A stretch of 64,000 bases of DNA. It comes from Haloarcula mannanilytica (lineage in GTDB: Archaea; Halobacteriota; Halobacteria; Halobacteriales; Haloarculaceae). The notes beneath the pieces are model-generated. The model was given only the letters and a program-made list of their open reading frames with translations, did no database searches and was not told the DNA's origin. Positions 44,660 through 53,954 of the stretch are shown piece after piece (position 1 is the stretch's first letter; each line of letters starts with the position of its first letter). A program made the position numbers and the translations under genes. The stretch is taken from contig NZ_BIXZ01000002.1 of assembly GCF_005406125.1 (NCBI RefSeq), forward strand, positions 124,001-188,000, given 5' to 3'.

Positions 44660-45498
44660 GTCCCACGCAACGTGACCGGCGTCACGTCTGCCACATCCGC
44701 CGCCTCGGCCTGGGTAAGCGCTACGTCTTGCTCCTGGGCCGCGGTGTAAAGACAGGCCGCGGCAACACCCGCGGGATTGCGGCCGCTGACGAGGCTGCGG
44801 TCCTGTGCTTCGTCGACGAGTTGCTCGGCGCGCTGACGGACCGCCGTCGGCAGGTCCAGCGTCGTCGCAAACCGGGGGACGTACTCGCGTGGGTCTATCG
44901 GGCCGGTCGGCAGCCCGAGTTCTCTGTTCAGCGCGTCGTAGGCCGCGCGAAGCTCCGCCTGGGTCGCCTTGGCGACAGTACAGAGTTCGTCGATAGTCCG
45001 GGCAACCCCTTCGGTCCGGCAGGTGGCGTAGATGGCCGCGGCTGCGAACCCTTCCAGCGTTCGCCCCTGAAGTAGATCTTCCTTCTGTGCGGATTCGAAC
45101 AGCACGCAGGCCCGGTCCCGAATCGCGTCCGAGAGCGCCATCGACCCGATGATGCGACGGATCTCGGTGAAGGCATACACCTTGTTGCGCTCGCGTTTCG
45201 AGCTGATCTGTGCGCGGTTGTGTTCGCGGCGGAGGCGGGCGAACTGCCGGCGCTTGCGCCCTTTCAACCGTGTCGACCGACCGATCTTCGTCGAGAGGCC
45301 GCGGTCGTGACGACTCCGTGTCAGCGGCGCGCCCGTGCGTGCCCGATCCGTGTCATCATCGTCGAAGGAGCGCCACTCCGGCCCGGGGTCGATGGCGTCC
45401 TCACCGACGACTAATCCACAGCTGCCACAGACCGACTCGACGCCCTGCTGTTTGACCGACCCGTTACACTCCGGACATTGCGTCACCGTCGTGCTCAT
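44638..45498 (-). CDS. tfb: Transcription initiation factor TFB
   Basis: A 286-residue TFIIB homologue. The zinc ribbon has C8, C11, C24 and C27. The B-reader/linker contains PLTRSRHDRGLSTKIG, then two cyclin folds. It bridges TBP-DNA and RNA polymerase. Haloarchaea have several TFBs with different promoter sets, and this one may be a specialised copy. Its 3' end overlaps the convergent MinD gene by 22 nt. It is in the opposite direction to the rest of the run. Confidence 0.93.
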   Translation of the reverse strand: MSTTVTQCPECNGSVKQQGVESVCGSCGLVVGEDAIDPGPEWRSFDDDDTDRARTGAPLTRSRHDRGLSTKIGRSTRLKGRKRRQFARLRREHNRAQISSKRERNKVYAFTEIRRIIGSMALSDAIRDRACVLFESAQKEDLLQGRTLEGFAAAAIYATCRTEGVARTIDELCTVAKATQAELRAAYDALNRELGLPTGPIDPREYVPRFATTLDLPTAVRQRAEQLVDEAQDRSLVSGRNPAGVAAACLYTAAQEQDVALTQAEAADVADVTPVTLRGTYTELQE

Positions 45499-45668
45499 GT
45501 TTCCACCTACGGTCGGATGGAGGGTTAAAAAACCGATTCAGCAGCGGGTATTCGGCCGGTTTTCGCTGAAATTGCCTACCGGTTACCGGTAGGTAAATAC
45601 TGGTGGATGTGGTGGTGCGTGTCGAGATACCGACACCATTAAATTCCGCAGATAAGAACCGTATTTTA

Positions 45669-46163
45669 ATGGCATTGTCGGACATCGCCGCCGGCGTCGA
45701 GGTCACGACTTACCAGCGCGACCGCGGCGTCGCCGCTGTCGATGAGACGGACGCGCCGCTCTCGGAGCGGCTGGCTCCGGTCGCCGACGAATTGCCGTGT
45801 TCGGCAGCGACAGCGGCGACGGTCATCGAAGCCTACGCAGCCGGTAAGAGTGTCGGCGATGCGGGCCGTGCCGCCGGTATTGCGCCCGTGACCGCCGCCA
45901 AGACGCTCCATCTCGTCGGCGAGCAAGTGTCCCCGGTTGGTCCGCAAGGGCGTGAGATACTCACCGATTGGCTCGCCGGGGACCTCTCACGGAGCGACGC
46001 TATCGCACTCGCCGGCGTGACCGAGCGGGAGTTTGCCCTGGCGGCGTACATCGAAACCCACGAGCCGCTGCCGGCGGCCCGGGATGCGGTGGAGGGCGCG
46101 CTTACAACTGAGGAACGGGACCCGTTAGGGGAGACGATGAGCGACATCGGCGAGCTACTGTGA
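45669..46163 (+). CDS. Conserved haloarchaeal protein (DUF7858-like), helix-turn-helix features
   Basis: A 164-residue, mostly helical protein. Residues about 48-75 (VIEAYAAGKSVGDAGRAAGIAPVTAAKTLHL) and 106-125 (SDAIALAGVTEREFALAAYI) resemble HTH-like repeats. The N-terminus MALSDIAAGVEVTTYQRDRGVA is shared with TFB-adjacent proteins. It is divergent from TFB and could act on transcription. ATG 45669 is chosen because a TTAAATT box lies about 27 nt upstream. Its last codons are included in the tandem repeat that follows. Confidence 0.75.
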   Translation: MALSDIAAGVEVTTYQRDRGVAAVDETDAPLSERLAPVADELPCSAATAATVIEAYAAGKSVGDAGRAAGIAPVTAAKTLHLVGEQVSPVGPQGREILTDWLAGDLSRSDAIALAGVTEREFALAAYIETHEPLPAARDAVEGALTTEERDPLGETMSDIGELL

Positions 46164-46287
46164 GTCTTTGGGCACTGTACTCTCGCTGAGGTCGGGAGTG
46201 AGCGACATCGGCGAGCTACTGTGAATCTTTGGGCACTGTACTCTCGCCGAGATCGGGAGTGAGCGACATCGGCGAGCTACTGTGAGT
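46138..46287. repeat. 61-bp tandem repeat capturing the gene 3' end, 2.4 copies
   Basis: Copies start at 46138, 46199 and 46260 (the last partial to about 46287). The unit includes the final codons of the upstream gene (SDIGELL and TGA). Copies 1 and 2 differ at about three positions. The 61-nt period is not a multiple of three, so the downstream copies do not extend the protein. This is a recent slippage or recombination duplication in the 188-nt gap before the GCS-like gene. Confidence 0.9.
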
Positions 46288-46351
46288 ATGCAGAACTCGG
46301 TCCCGACCTCTCTGGGGCACGCTTAACACTCGTGACTGCAAACCCGGTGAT

Positions 46352-47872
46352 ATGTCGGCTTCGGAACTGGCAGACCGGGTGGCCGAGGCGCTCACGGTGG
46401 ACACCGAGGCGTTCAACGACAGGGCTCGCGAGGAGGCCGAAGCGCTCAAGTCCGCGGTTCGTGACGGTACCTTCGACAACACGGAAGCAATCGTCGGAAT
46501 GGAACTGGAGCTGTATGCCGTCGATGACCAGACCGACGCGCTCCAGCGGGTCCCCCGCCAGTTGCTCGAACTCATCGGGTTCGAGAAGGAACTCGGGCTG
46601 CACAACGCGGAGATGCAGACGAGCCCGCAGCCGCTGAACACCCACGGGCTGGCGGCCCAGCGCAACGAACTGAAGGCGTCGCTGATGCCGGCCCAGCAGC
46701 GGGTCCGCAACGAGGGCATCCGCCTCGTCTCCGATGGGATGTGGACTGTCCCGCCCGCGGGCGAGACGGCCCGGGAGTACCTCTGTGACTGCGTCGAACA
46801 GAGCGGCGTTCGCATCGGGACGAACATGTCGGACTCCGTTCGCTATCACACGATGGCGAACACGGACTACCCCTCGGCCTTCGAGATCGACGCGCCACAC
46901 GTCTCGCTGCAGGCCGAGACGGTGATGCCGGAGTCGCTCATCACCTCGATTCAGCCCCACTATCAGATTCCCCACGCTCCGGACCTGCCGGAGTATTTCA
47001 GCTACGCGCTCCGTATCGCCGCGCCGCTGCTGGCGCTTGGCGTCAACTCCCCGTTTTTCCCGCCGGACCTGTACGACGACGCGCCCGACCCGGAAATCGT
47101 CGCCGGCGCGAACATGGAGAACCGCATCGGCGTCTTCGAGTCGGTGCTCAATCCACCCGACAGTGATTCGACGCCGCCGAAAGTCTGTTTCCCGCCGGAT
47201 TTCGACTCCGTCGAGGATGCTATCGACGACATCGTCGCGGACGACACCATCGTTCCGGTCGACCTGCAGTCCGGGACCCGCTTCGACGACGATTTCGTCC
47301 ACTTCCGGCACAAACACGGCTCCTACTGGCGGTGGGTCAGGCCGGTGTTCGAAGGGGCGACACGGTCGGCGGCCAACGCCCGCATCGAGTTCCGCCCGCT
47401 GGCCGCACAGCCGACGGTCGACGATGCCATCGGCTTCGCAGCCGTCTTCGCCGGCCTGATGGAGAGCCTGCCGCGGCTCGAACACCCCATCCGCTCGCTG
47501 GACTGGGAGACAGCGAAGAAGAACTTCTACACCGCCGCGCGGAACGGCCTCCGGGCGAAAATCGAGTGGATTACCGCCGATGGGGCGACGACGACTAGCA
47601 CCCAGGAGATATACGGCGAACTGTTCGAACACGCGCGCGAGGGTCTCGAACAGCGCGGCCTCTCGGCGGAGGAGGCCCACAGCTACATCCGGCCGCTACG
47701 CGAGCGCGTCGACCGCCGGCTTACGCCCGCCCGCTGGAAACACGACTACGTCCGTCGCCGTGTCGAGGAGAACGTCCCGCTTGCCGAAGCCATCTGGGGG
47801 ATGCAGGCCACCTACATCCGCCACCAGGAGGAGACGCTGCTTGACGGCAGTTTCGTCGACTGGTTCGAGTGA
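46352..47872 (+). CDS. Glutamate-cysteine ligase-like protein (GCS2-like)
   Basis: A 506-residue protein with GMELELYAVDD, HNAEMQTSPQPLNTHG, SDGMWTVPP and RIEFRPLAAQP. These match the carboxylate-amine ligase/GCS2 superfamily, in which glutamates bind Mg-ATP and substrate. Haloarchaea use gamma-glutamylcysteine as their main thiol, made by a GshA of this fold. This may be that enzyme or a paralogue with another amine substrate. Length is a little over the family norm. Confidence 0.8.
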   Translation: MSASELADRVAEALTVDTEAFNDRAREEAEALKSAVRDGTFDNTEAIVGMELELYAVDDQTDALQRVPRQLLELIGFEKELGLHNAEMQTSPQPLNTHGLAAQRNELKASLMPAQQRVRNEGIRLVSDGMWTVPPAGETAREYLCDCVEQSGVRIGTNMSDSVRYHTMANTDYPSAFEIDAPHVSLQAETVMPESLITSIQPHYQIPHAPDLPEYFSYALRIAAPLLALGVNSPFFPPDLYDDAPDPEIVAGANMENRIGVFESVLNPPDSDSTPPKVCFPPDFDSVEDAIDDIVADDTIVPVDLQSGTRFDDDFVHFRHKHGSYWRWVRPVFEGATRSAANARIEFRPLAAQPTVDDAIGFAAVFAGLMESLPRLEHPIRSLDWETAKKNFYTAARNGLRAKIEWITADGATTTSTQEIYGELFEHAREGLEQRGLSAEEAHSYIRPLRERVDRRLTPARWKHDYVRRRVEENVPLAEAIWGMQATYIRHQEETLLDGSFVDWFE

Positions 47873-47976
47873 GGTCAGTCGTCGGTCGCCGAGGCTGGTC
47901 TGTTTTTATAATCAGACCCGCGAAAGCGATGGATGTCGGTCGATACCGACTGCAACCGGTATTTATGAAGTCGGTT

Positions 47977-48234
47977 TCACTCTTCAGTCTCGTCGCTGTC
48001 TTCGGACTCCGCTTCGTCCGCGTGCTCCTCGTCGGTCTCGTCTTCGTCCTCGCTCTCTGCGAACTCGACTTCGGCTTCCAGTTCGATTTCGACGCCGCTG
48101 CCTTCCAGTTCGGCCTCGAACTCCGCCATGTCCTCGACTTCGGCTTCCAGTTCCGCGGTGTCCACTTCCACTTCGACTTCCACTTCGACGGATACGTCGT
48201 CTCGGTCCATACCGACGTTCTGCAGGGCTGACAT
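47977..48234 (-). CDS. Highly acidic repetitive small protein
   Basis: An 85-residue protein beginning MSALQNVGMDRDDVSVEVEV. Alternating V/E and L/E residues (VEVEVEVDTAELEAEVED, EFEAELEGSGVEIELEAE) suggest beta strands with one acidic face. A fully acidic tail follows. A start at M9 is also possible. No family is recognised. It lies between the GCS-like and Rieske genes and could be real or a chance frame in biased sequence; GC bias favours coding. Confidence 0.55.
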   Translation of the reverse strand: MSALQNVGMDRDDVSVEVEVEVEVDTAELEAEVEDMAEFEAELEGSGVEIELEAEVEFAESEDEDETDEEHADEAESEDSDETEE

Positions 48235-48307
48235 AACTCAGTTTTGCAACCGGCATGCTGCGACCGAAGTCGACATCGCTATGTGTGTCAGCCGACGACC
48301 AGTTGCT

Positions 48308-48865
48308 ATGAGTGACCCCGTGGACGTGACCGTCGACACCGACAACGAGTCGGAATCGGTCCGGATCCACGACGACGACGGCGAAGTCGAGGCCGGCGGT
48401 GCGACTGTTCGGTTCAGTTTCTCCGGCACTGATGGCGGGCAGTCCGACGACGGCACCGACAGCGACGAACAGCCACCAGACGGGACCGATGAAGCGCCGA
48501 CCGGCGACGACCCGCGACACATCGCCGAACTCGACGCGGTCCCGACCGACAGCACGCTCGTGTTCGAGGCGCGCGATGGTCGGCGCGGCGTCAACTGCAT
48601 CCTGCACCGCTCGGGTGACGCCGTCGTCGCCTGGCGCAACTCCTGTCCCCACCGTCCCGAGGTCCCGCTCGACCCGGGCCGGGGCGCAATCGTACGGGGC
48701 GACCAGCTGGTGTGTCACAAACACGGCGCGCAGTTCGAACCCGACGACGGTATCTGCACGCACGGTCCCTGTGCCGGCGACGCCCTGGACGGTATTGAAG
48801 TCTCGGTTCGGGACGGGGACGTGTACCTCACTGACGAGCGATTCGAGCGAGCCGAACGGCGCTGA
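48308..48865 (+). CDS. Rieske [2Fe-2S] ferredoxin-like protein
   Basis: A 185-residue protein. An acidic, flexible N-terminal part (1-65) precedes a Rieske domain with SCPHRPEVPL (C-x-H) and LVCHKHGAQFE (C-x2-H). It would carry one electron through a 2Fe-2S cluster, as in soluble oxygenase ferredoxins. No oxygenase is adjacent. ATG 48308 is chosen; the frame is open upstream but that part lies in the divergent gap and lacks coding bias. Confidence 0.85.
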   Translation: MSDPVDVTVDTDNESESVRIHDDDGEVEAGGATVRFSFSGTDGGQSDDGTDSDEQPPDGTDEAPTGDDPRHIAELDAVPTDSTLVFEARDGRRGVNCILHRSGDAVVAWRNSCPHRPEVPLDPGRGAIVRGDQLVCHKHGAQFEPDDGICTHGPCAGDALDGIEVSVRDGDVYLTDERFERAERR

Positions 48866-48916
48866 CACGCGCCGTCGAGGCATTCTTCTGCGTTTGTCTC
48901 TCGGCGACCAGAGCCG

Positions 48917-50404
48917 TCAGTCGTCGGCCACGGCCGGGTCGCTGCCGGTCCGTGGGTCGGCATCGCGCCACGTCCCCCGGAGGAACCAGGCGGCTGCGAG
49001 GCCGGCCGCGAGAACGTTCGAGACGGCGAAGGCCAGCCAGATACCCTGCTCGGCCAGCGAGTACGCGAAGATATCGACGACTCGGGGGCCGAGCCACGCC
49101 GGGACAGCGACCGGTCGGGAGGCGACCCAGGCGACCGGCAAGCGGATGACGCCGAGCATGGTCACAGCCAGCGCCGCCGAGGTGAGCGTCTTGCCAGCCC
49201 CGCGGAACCCGCCGGAGTAGGCCCGGACAATGCCGATAAAGCCGAAGGTCGGGGCGACCCACTGGAGGAAATCGGCCCCGATGCGGACGACTTCGGGGTC
49301 GTCGCTGAACACGCTGACGACGGTCGGCGCGGCGAAGATGGTAATCGCACCAAGGACGGTGAGGATGACGAACGACACCTTCGCAGCGAAGTGGTTCGCC
49401 GCCGCGGCACGGTCGGGCCGCTCGGCCCCGAGGTTCTGGCCGGTCATCGTCTCGACGCCGCGGTCCATCGCGATGGCGGGCATGAACACCAGCGAGAACA
49501 CGCGGATGCCGACGCCAAAGGCCGCGACGACTGTTACTGAGAACGTCCCGACGATGAACAGCATGGCGTTGACCGACAGCGCCCGGCCGGTTCCCTCGAC
49601 GGAGGCCGGAACCCCCAGTCTGAGCAGTTTCCGGAGGTACTCCAGGTCGGGAGCCATGTCACCGAGGCGGATTCGGATGCCCCGTGTGCCCGAGAGCAGG
49701 ATACCGATACCGACGACTAACGCCACGCCGCGGGAGAAAATGGTCGCGACGGCCGCGCCGACGACGCCCATCTCGGGGAACGGTCCCCAACCGAAGATGA
49801 GGAATGGGTCGATGACAATGTTGAGCACGACGGTCCCGAACATCACCAGCATCGGCGTGATGGTGTCGCCGGCCCCCCGCATCAGCGAGATGAACACGAA
49901 GAAGCCGAACATCGCCGTCAGGCCGAGCGAAACGACCTGCAGGTACCCCGTCGCGCCAGGGAGAACCTCGCTAGATGCGCCCAGCAGCGACAGGAAGTCC
50001 TCGACGAAGAAGTAGCCGGTCGCGCCCAGCAGCACGGACCCGATGAGCGCGAACGTCACGGTCTGGGAGGCGGCGTACTCGGCCTCACGGTGTTCCTCGG
50101 CCCCGGTGTGCTGGGCGACCAAGACACTGCCGGCCACCGACAGCCCCATCCCGAGCGAGATAAGCAGGAAAATCATCGGGAAGGCAAAGGAGATGGCCGC
50201 AAGCGCCGTCGTGGAGTACTGACCGAGCCAGAACGTATCGGCCAGGTTGTACGCCACCTGCAGCAGGTTCGTGATGACGATGGGAAAAGAAAGAAAGAGC
50301 AGGGGCTTGCCGATGTCGCCGCTTGTCAGGTCCAGTTCCTCCTGGCCCTTGAACAGATTTCCGAGTCGCGCGCCGAGACGACCCAGCCGCTCCCGGACGC
50401 TCAC
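48917..50404 (-). CDS. MATE family efflux transporter
   Basis: A 495-residue MATE protein with twelve TM helices in two six-helix halves, including DIGKPLLFLSFPIVITNLLQ and RKLLRLGVPASVEGT. MATE proteins export cationic drugs or metabolites using Na+ or H+. GTG 50404 overlaps the stop of the TetR-family gene (GTGA), so the pair is one operon and the regulator probably controls the pump. An upstream in-frame ATG would extend into the regulator gene. Confidence 0.9.
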   Translation of the reverse strand: MSVRERLGRLGARLGNLFKGQEELDLTSGDIGKPLLFLSFPIVITNLLQVAYNLADTFWLGQYSTTALAAISFAFPMIFLLISLGMGLSVAGSVLVAQHTGAEEHREAEYAASQTVTFALIGSVLLGATGYFFVEDFLSLLGASSEVLPGATGYLQVVSLGLTAMFGFFVFISLMRGAGDTITPMLVMFGTVVLNIVIDPFLIFGWGPFPEMGVVGAAVATIFSRGVALVVGIGILLSGTRGIRIRLGDMAPDLEYLRKLLRLGVPASVEGTGRALSVNAMLFIVGTFSVTVVAAFGVGIRVFSLVFMPAIAMDRGVETMTGQNLGAERPDRAAAANHFAAKVSFVILTVLGAITIFAAPTVVSVFSDDPEVVRIGADFLQWVAPTFGFIGIVRAYSGGFRGAGKTLTSAALAVTMLGVIRLPVAWVASRPVAVPAWLGPRVVDIFAYSLAEQGIWLAFAVSNVLAAGLAAAWFLRGTWRDADPRTGSDPAVADD

Positions 50405-50997
50405 GCTTCGACCTCCGGTTGGCCGTTCAGGAGATGCGTCTCGACGTACTCTCGGAGCGTCTTCCGGGTGCACTCGACCGGTCGGCCAGTCGTGACGCGC
50501 TCGGTCGCGGCCCCGGTCAACACGGTGACGATGAACCGGGCGGTGTCCTCGGCGTCGAGGTCGGCTTTGAACGTCCCGTCGTCGATCCCGTCTTCGAGGA
50601 TCGCTTGGAGTTCGTCGACGAGGTAATCGTCGAACTTCGTGAGTCGCTCGCGGAAGCCCTGCTCGTAGGGCGCGTGGGCTCGAATCTCCAGAATGGCCGT
50701 CCCGAACTCCTCGCTCCCGTCGTCGGGCTTGTCCAGCACCGAATCGATGAGCGTCAGCAGACGTTCGTGTGGGTTCTCACCCTCGGGGTTCTCGATCCGG
50801 TCGACGAACCCCTCATAGAGGTATTCGAGGAATGCACAGAGGAGGTCGTGCTTGCTGTCGTAGTGGTAGTGGAGGGCGGCCTTGCTCTTCTCGGCCTCGT
50901 CGGCGATGTCCTGCATCGTCAGATCGGCATACCCGTGCGTACACAGCGCACGGTAGGTCGCGTCCATAATATCGTCGGCCGTGTCGCCGTCGTTCAT
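50401..50997 (-). CDS. TetR/AcrR-family transcriptional regulator
   Basis: A 198-residue repressor. The N-terminal HTH (YADLTMQDIADEAEKSKAALHYHYDSKHDLL) is typical. The C-terminal ligand domain has LDAEDTARFIVTVLTGAATE. It probably represses itself and the MATE gene it overlaps. A short palindrome just upstream of its start (see operator entry) is a likely binding site. Length and layout are standard. Confidence 0.92.
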   Translation of the reverse strand: MNDGDTADDIMDATYRALCTHGYADLTMQDIADEAEKSKAALHYHYDSKHDLLCAFLEYLYEGFVDRIENPEGENPHERLLTLIDSVLDKPDDGSEEFGTAILEIRAHAPYEQGFRERLTKFDDYLVDELQAILEDGIDDGTFKADLDAEDTARFIVTVLTGAATERVTTGRPVECTRKTLREYVETHLLNGQPEVEA

Positions 50998-51011
50998 TAC
51001 GTGTGACTAAC

Positions 51012-51025
51012 TGACTGGTCAGTCA
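51012..51025. promoter_or_regulatory. Putative TetR operator
   Basis: TGACT (51012-51016) and AGTCA (51021-51025) form a dyad with four bases between. It lies about 15-28 nt upstream of the TetR start, over the core promoter, which is where a TetR repressor would block transcription. Confidence 0.55.
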
Positions 51026-51111
51026 AGAACGCTGCGGTCGCCGGTGGTCCATGCTGGTTGGACACACGGCTATGGAGCTGAGTAGCACCGACTGCAGAAG
51101 CGCGATCGCGA

Positions 51112-51567
51112 CTACTGCAGGTCGAGGTCGAACTGCTCGTGCTCGCTGGCGGCGTTGAGCACGACTGAAGTGTTCGACTCCTTGATCTCGGGGTCGGTGA
51201 GCAGTTCCTTGATCTGGGCGTTCATGCCGTCGGTGTCAGTGAACTTCCCGACCGCGATGATGTCGTAGTCGCCGGTGACCTCGTACACCGAGATCATCTG
51301 CTTGTGCTCTTTGAGGTCGTCCGTGACCTCCGGGAGCGAGGACCCCTCGACCTTGAGCTGGATGATGGCCGTCACGTCGTAGCCGAGCTTGTCGTAGTCG
51401 ACCTTCGGCGTGTAGCCGTTGATGATCCCCTCGTCTTCGAGATCGGAGAGGTGATTCGAGACTGTCGTCACTGATACGTCAAGGTCCTCACCCAGGCTTC
51501 GGAGGCTGGCGCGGCCATCCCCCAGCAGGGCATTCACTAGCTCTCGGTCGAGATTTTCGTACGTCAT
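51112..51567 (-). CDS. lrp: Lrp/AsnC-family transcriptional regulator
   Basis: A 151-residue Lrp-type protein. The winged-helix N-terminus is [35 protein letters not shown]. The C-terminal RAM ligand-binding domain has [13 protein letters not shown]. It is divergent from glnA. In Halobacterium an Lrp beside glnA is known to regulate it. A minus-strand TATA box (TTCTAAAC, 51591-51598) lies about 25 nt before ATG 51567. Confidence 0.92.
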   Translation of the reverse strand: MTYENLDRELVNALLGDGRASLRSLGEDLDVSVTTVSNHLSDLEDEGIINGYTPKVDYDKLGYDVTAIIQLKVEGSSLPEVTDDLKEHKQMISVYEVTGDYDIIAVGKFTDTDGMNAQIKELLTDPEIKESNTSVVLNAASEHEQFDLDLQ

Positions 51568-51693
51568 TACATCCGAAAACGCCCCCCAGGGTTTAGAATT
51601 TTACGAATGTCCAAATGTAAGCGAAAGCACCGAAACCTTTGCGCAAATCAGCAGGGTTTTAGTAGTAGCCCCGTTCCTATCTGGTGTCCAAAG

Positions 51694-53049
51694 ATGACAA
51701 GCGAACTCTCAGCGGAGGCAGAGGAGGTACTCGAGGAGATCGAAGAGAAGAACGTCGACTTCCTTCGGCTCCAGTTCACCGACATTCTCGGTACAATCAA
51801 GAACGTCTCGATTACGGCCGATCAGGCGGAGAAAGCGTTCACAGAGGGGATTTACTTCGACGGCTCCTCGATCAACGGCTTCGTCCGGATTCAGGAGTCC
51901 GACATGCGTCTGGACCCGGACCCGTCGACGTTCTCCGTGCTCCCGTGGAGAGAGAACGTCGAAGGCGGCTCCAGTGCCCGACTCATCTGTGACGTGATCG
52001 ACACGTCGACCGGCAAGCCGTTCTCCGGTGACCCGCGTGGCGTCCTCAAGCGCGCCATCGACCGCGCCGAAGAGATGGGCTATACGGTCAACGCCGCACC
52101 CGAGCCCGAGTTCTTCCTGTTCGAGGAAGACGAAGAGGGCCGTGCGACGACCAAGACCAACGACGCCGGCGGCTACTTCGACCTCGCGCCGAAGGACCTC
52201 GCTTCCGACGTTCGCCGTGACATCATCTACGGCCTCGAAGACATGGGCTTCGACATCGAAGCGTCCCACCACGAGGTCGCTCAGGGCCAGCACGAGATCA
52301 ACTTCACCTACGACGACGCCCTCTCGACGGCCGACAACGTCGCCACCTTCCGCTCCGTCGTTCGCGCCATCGCGGCTGAACACGACCTGCACGCGACGTT
52401 CATGCCGAAGCCGATCCCGAAGATCAACGGCTCCGGGATGCACACGCACCTTTCGCTGTTCACCGAGGACGGCGAGAACGCGTTCCACGACGAAGACGAC
52501 GAGTTCAACCTCTCCGAGACGGCAAAGAGCTTCACCGCCGGTATCCTCGAACACGCGCCGGCCATCGCGGCCGTGGCGAACCCGACCGTGAACTCCTACA
52601 AGCGTCTGGTCCCTGGCTACGAGGCACCCGTCTACGTCGCCTGGTCCGACCGCAACCGCTCGGCGCTCATCCGCAAGCCGGCCGCCCGCACGCCGGCCGC
52701 AAGCCGTATCGAGGCTCGCTTCCCCGACCCATCGTGTAACCCGTACCTCGCCTTCGCCGCGCTCATCCACGCCGGTCTCGACGGTGTCGAGAAAGACCTC
52801 GACTGCGACGACCCGGTCCGCGAGAACATCTACGAGTTCGACGAGGCGAAACGCGAGGAGTACGGCATCACCACGCTGCCAGAGAACCTCGGCGAAGCCG
52901 TCGACGAACTCGAAAACGACGAGGTCATCAAGGACGCGCTCGGCGAGCACGTCTTCGAGAACTTCGTCGAGGCCAAGCGCGAGGAGCACAAGGAGTACCT
53001 GGTCGACGTTTCCGACTGGGAAATCGACCGCTACCTCGAGAAGTTCTAA
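51694..53049 (+). CDS. glnA: Glutamine synthetase, type I
   Basis: A 451-residue GS I-beta/alpha-like enzyme with DGSSINGF, the catalytic NxNxxKR-type segment [17 protein letters not shown] and the metal-binding [13 protein letters not shown]. It joins ammonia to glutamate with ATP. There is no adenylylation-site evidence, and control is likely by Lrp from the divergent gene. ATG 51694 ([16 protein letters not shown]) follows a GTTTTAGTA box about 30 nt upstream. A second long frame on the opposite strand is an artefact of codon bias. Confidence 0.96.
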   Translation: MTSELSAEAEEVLEEIEEKNVDFLRLQFTDILGTIKNVSITADQAEKAFTEGIYFDGSSINGFVRIQESDMRLDPDPSTFSVLPWRENVEGGSSARLICDVIDTSTGKPFSGDPRGVLKRAIDRAEEMGYTVNAAPEPEFFLFEEDEEGRATTKTNDAGGYFDLAPKDLASDVRRDIIYGLEDMGFDIEASHHEVAQGQHEINFTYDDALSTADNVATFRSVVRAIAAEHDLHATFMPKPIPKINGSGMHTHLSLFTEDGENAFHDEDDEFNLSETAKSFTAGILEHAPAIAAVANPTVNSYKRLVPGYEAPVYVAWSDRNRSALIRKPAARTPAASRIEARFPDPSCNPYLAFAALIHAGLDGVEKDLDCDDPVRENIYEFDEAKREEYGITTLPENLGEAVDELENDEVIKDALGEHVFENFVEAKREEHKEYLVDVSDWEIDRYLEKF

Positions 53050-53954
53050 GCGGCAGCCGTCTCAGTATTTTTCGCGAGTTGCTCACCGGCCAGCGGCAGC
53101 GCCAGCAGGAGGGCGGTCCCGAGCGCGGCAAGGGGTGTGACAGCGACCGGCGTCGGGTGCAGGCCGAACGTCACTCCGAGGAACGACCCGACTGTCAGGA
53201 CGCCGAGGACTGTTGTGACCGCGACGCCACGGCGCGTCGGCTCCGGAATCCTGTCGCCAAACAGCACCCAGACCACGGCCCCACCGACGGCGATACCCAG
53301 CGCACCCGCGGTGTTGCGGGAGACGCCGGCAACGACCAGCCCGGCCACAGCGACGGCGGCGGCGAGTCCGAACACCCGCTCGGGCGTTTCGAGCACGCCA
53401 AGCGCCAGTGCGAGCGCCGCGCCGGCGACGGCAAAGCCAGCGAGGATATCGACGAGGTAGTGAACGCCGATCACCAGCCGGGAGAGGCCGATGAGGGCGA
53501 TGATCGTTCCGGCGACGGCCACGCGGCCGCGCCGCGTTCCGACCCGGAGTGCCCATGCGAACCCGCCCCAGACAAGCAGGGAGAGGGTGGCGTGGCCGCT
53601 GGGGAAGCCGTACCCCTCGCCAGTCGCCATCGACGCATAGATGTCCCGGAGCGCCACCGGGAGCAGGGTCGCATGGGTGGCCGTCCCGGCACCGGGGGGG
53701 CGCGGGAGTCCGAGCAGGCCCTTCAGGGAGACGACGAGGGCGACCCCGACGGCGAGCAGCGCCACCAGCATCGCCGTTCGGTCGCGGGTGAGGCCCTGAC
53801 CGAGCTTCGGCGTCCAGGGCCCCAGCCAGTACAGCAGGCCACAGGCCAGAAAGGTAAACCAGAAATCACCCAGTTGCGTGATGAAGGCGAACAGCACGAC
53901 GACTGCGCCAGGCAGCGCCGACAGCACCTCCGTCACGCCGACAGTCCGTATCAC
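53046..53954 (-). CDS. PAP2-family membrane phosphatase
   Basis: A 302-residue protein with about eight TM helices. The phosphatase motifs are KGLLGLPRP (KxxxxxxRP), GFPSGHA (PSGH) and [12 protein letters not shown] (SRxxxxxHxxxD). It probably dephosphorylates a lipid phosphate, such as undecaprenyl or dolichyl diphosphate or phosphatidate. GTG 53954 overlaps the stop of the YihY gene (GTGA), giving a two-gene operon. Confidence 0.88.
   Translation of the reverse strand: MIRTVGVTEVLSALPGAVVVLFAFITQLGDFWFTFLACGLLYWLGPWTPKLGQGLTRDRTAMLVALLAVGVALVVSLKGLLGLPRPPGAGTATHATLLPVALRDIYASMATGEGYGFPSGHATLSLLVWGGFAWALRVGTRRGRVAVAGTIIALIGLSRLVIGVHYLVDILAGFAVAGAALALALGVLETPERVFGLAAAVAVAGLVVAGVSRNTAGALGIAVGGAVVWVLFGDRIPEPTRRGVAVTTVLGVLTVGSFLGVTFGLHPTPVAVTPLAALGTALLLALPLAGEQLAKNTETAAA

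Noticed and set aside
51709-52989. A 426-codon minus-strand frame opposite glnA
   Set aside because: It is the complementary frame of a highly biased real gene and has no recognisable domain.
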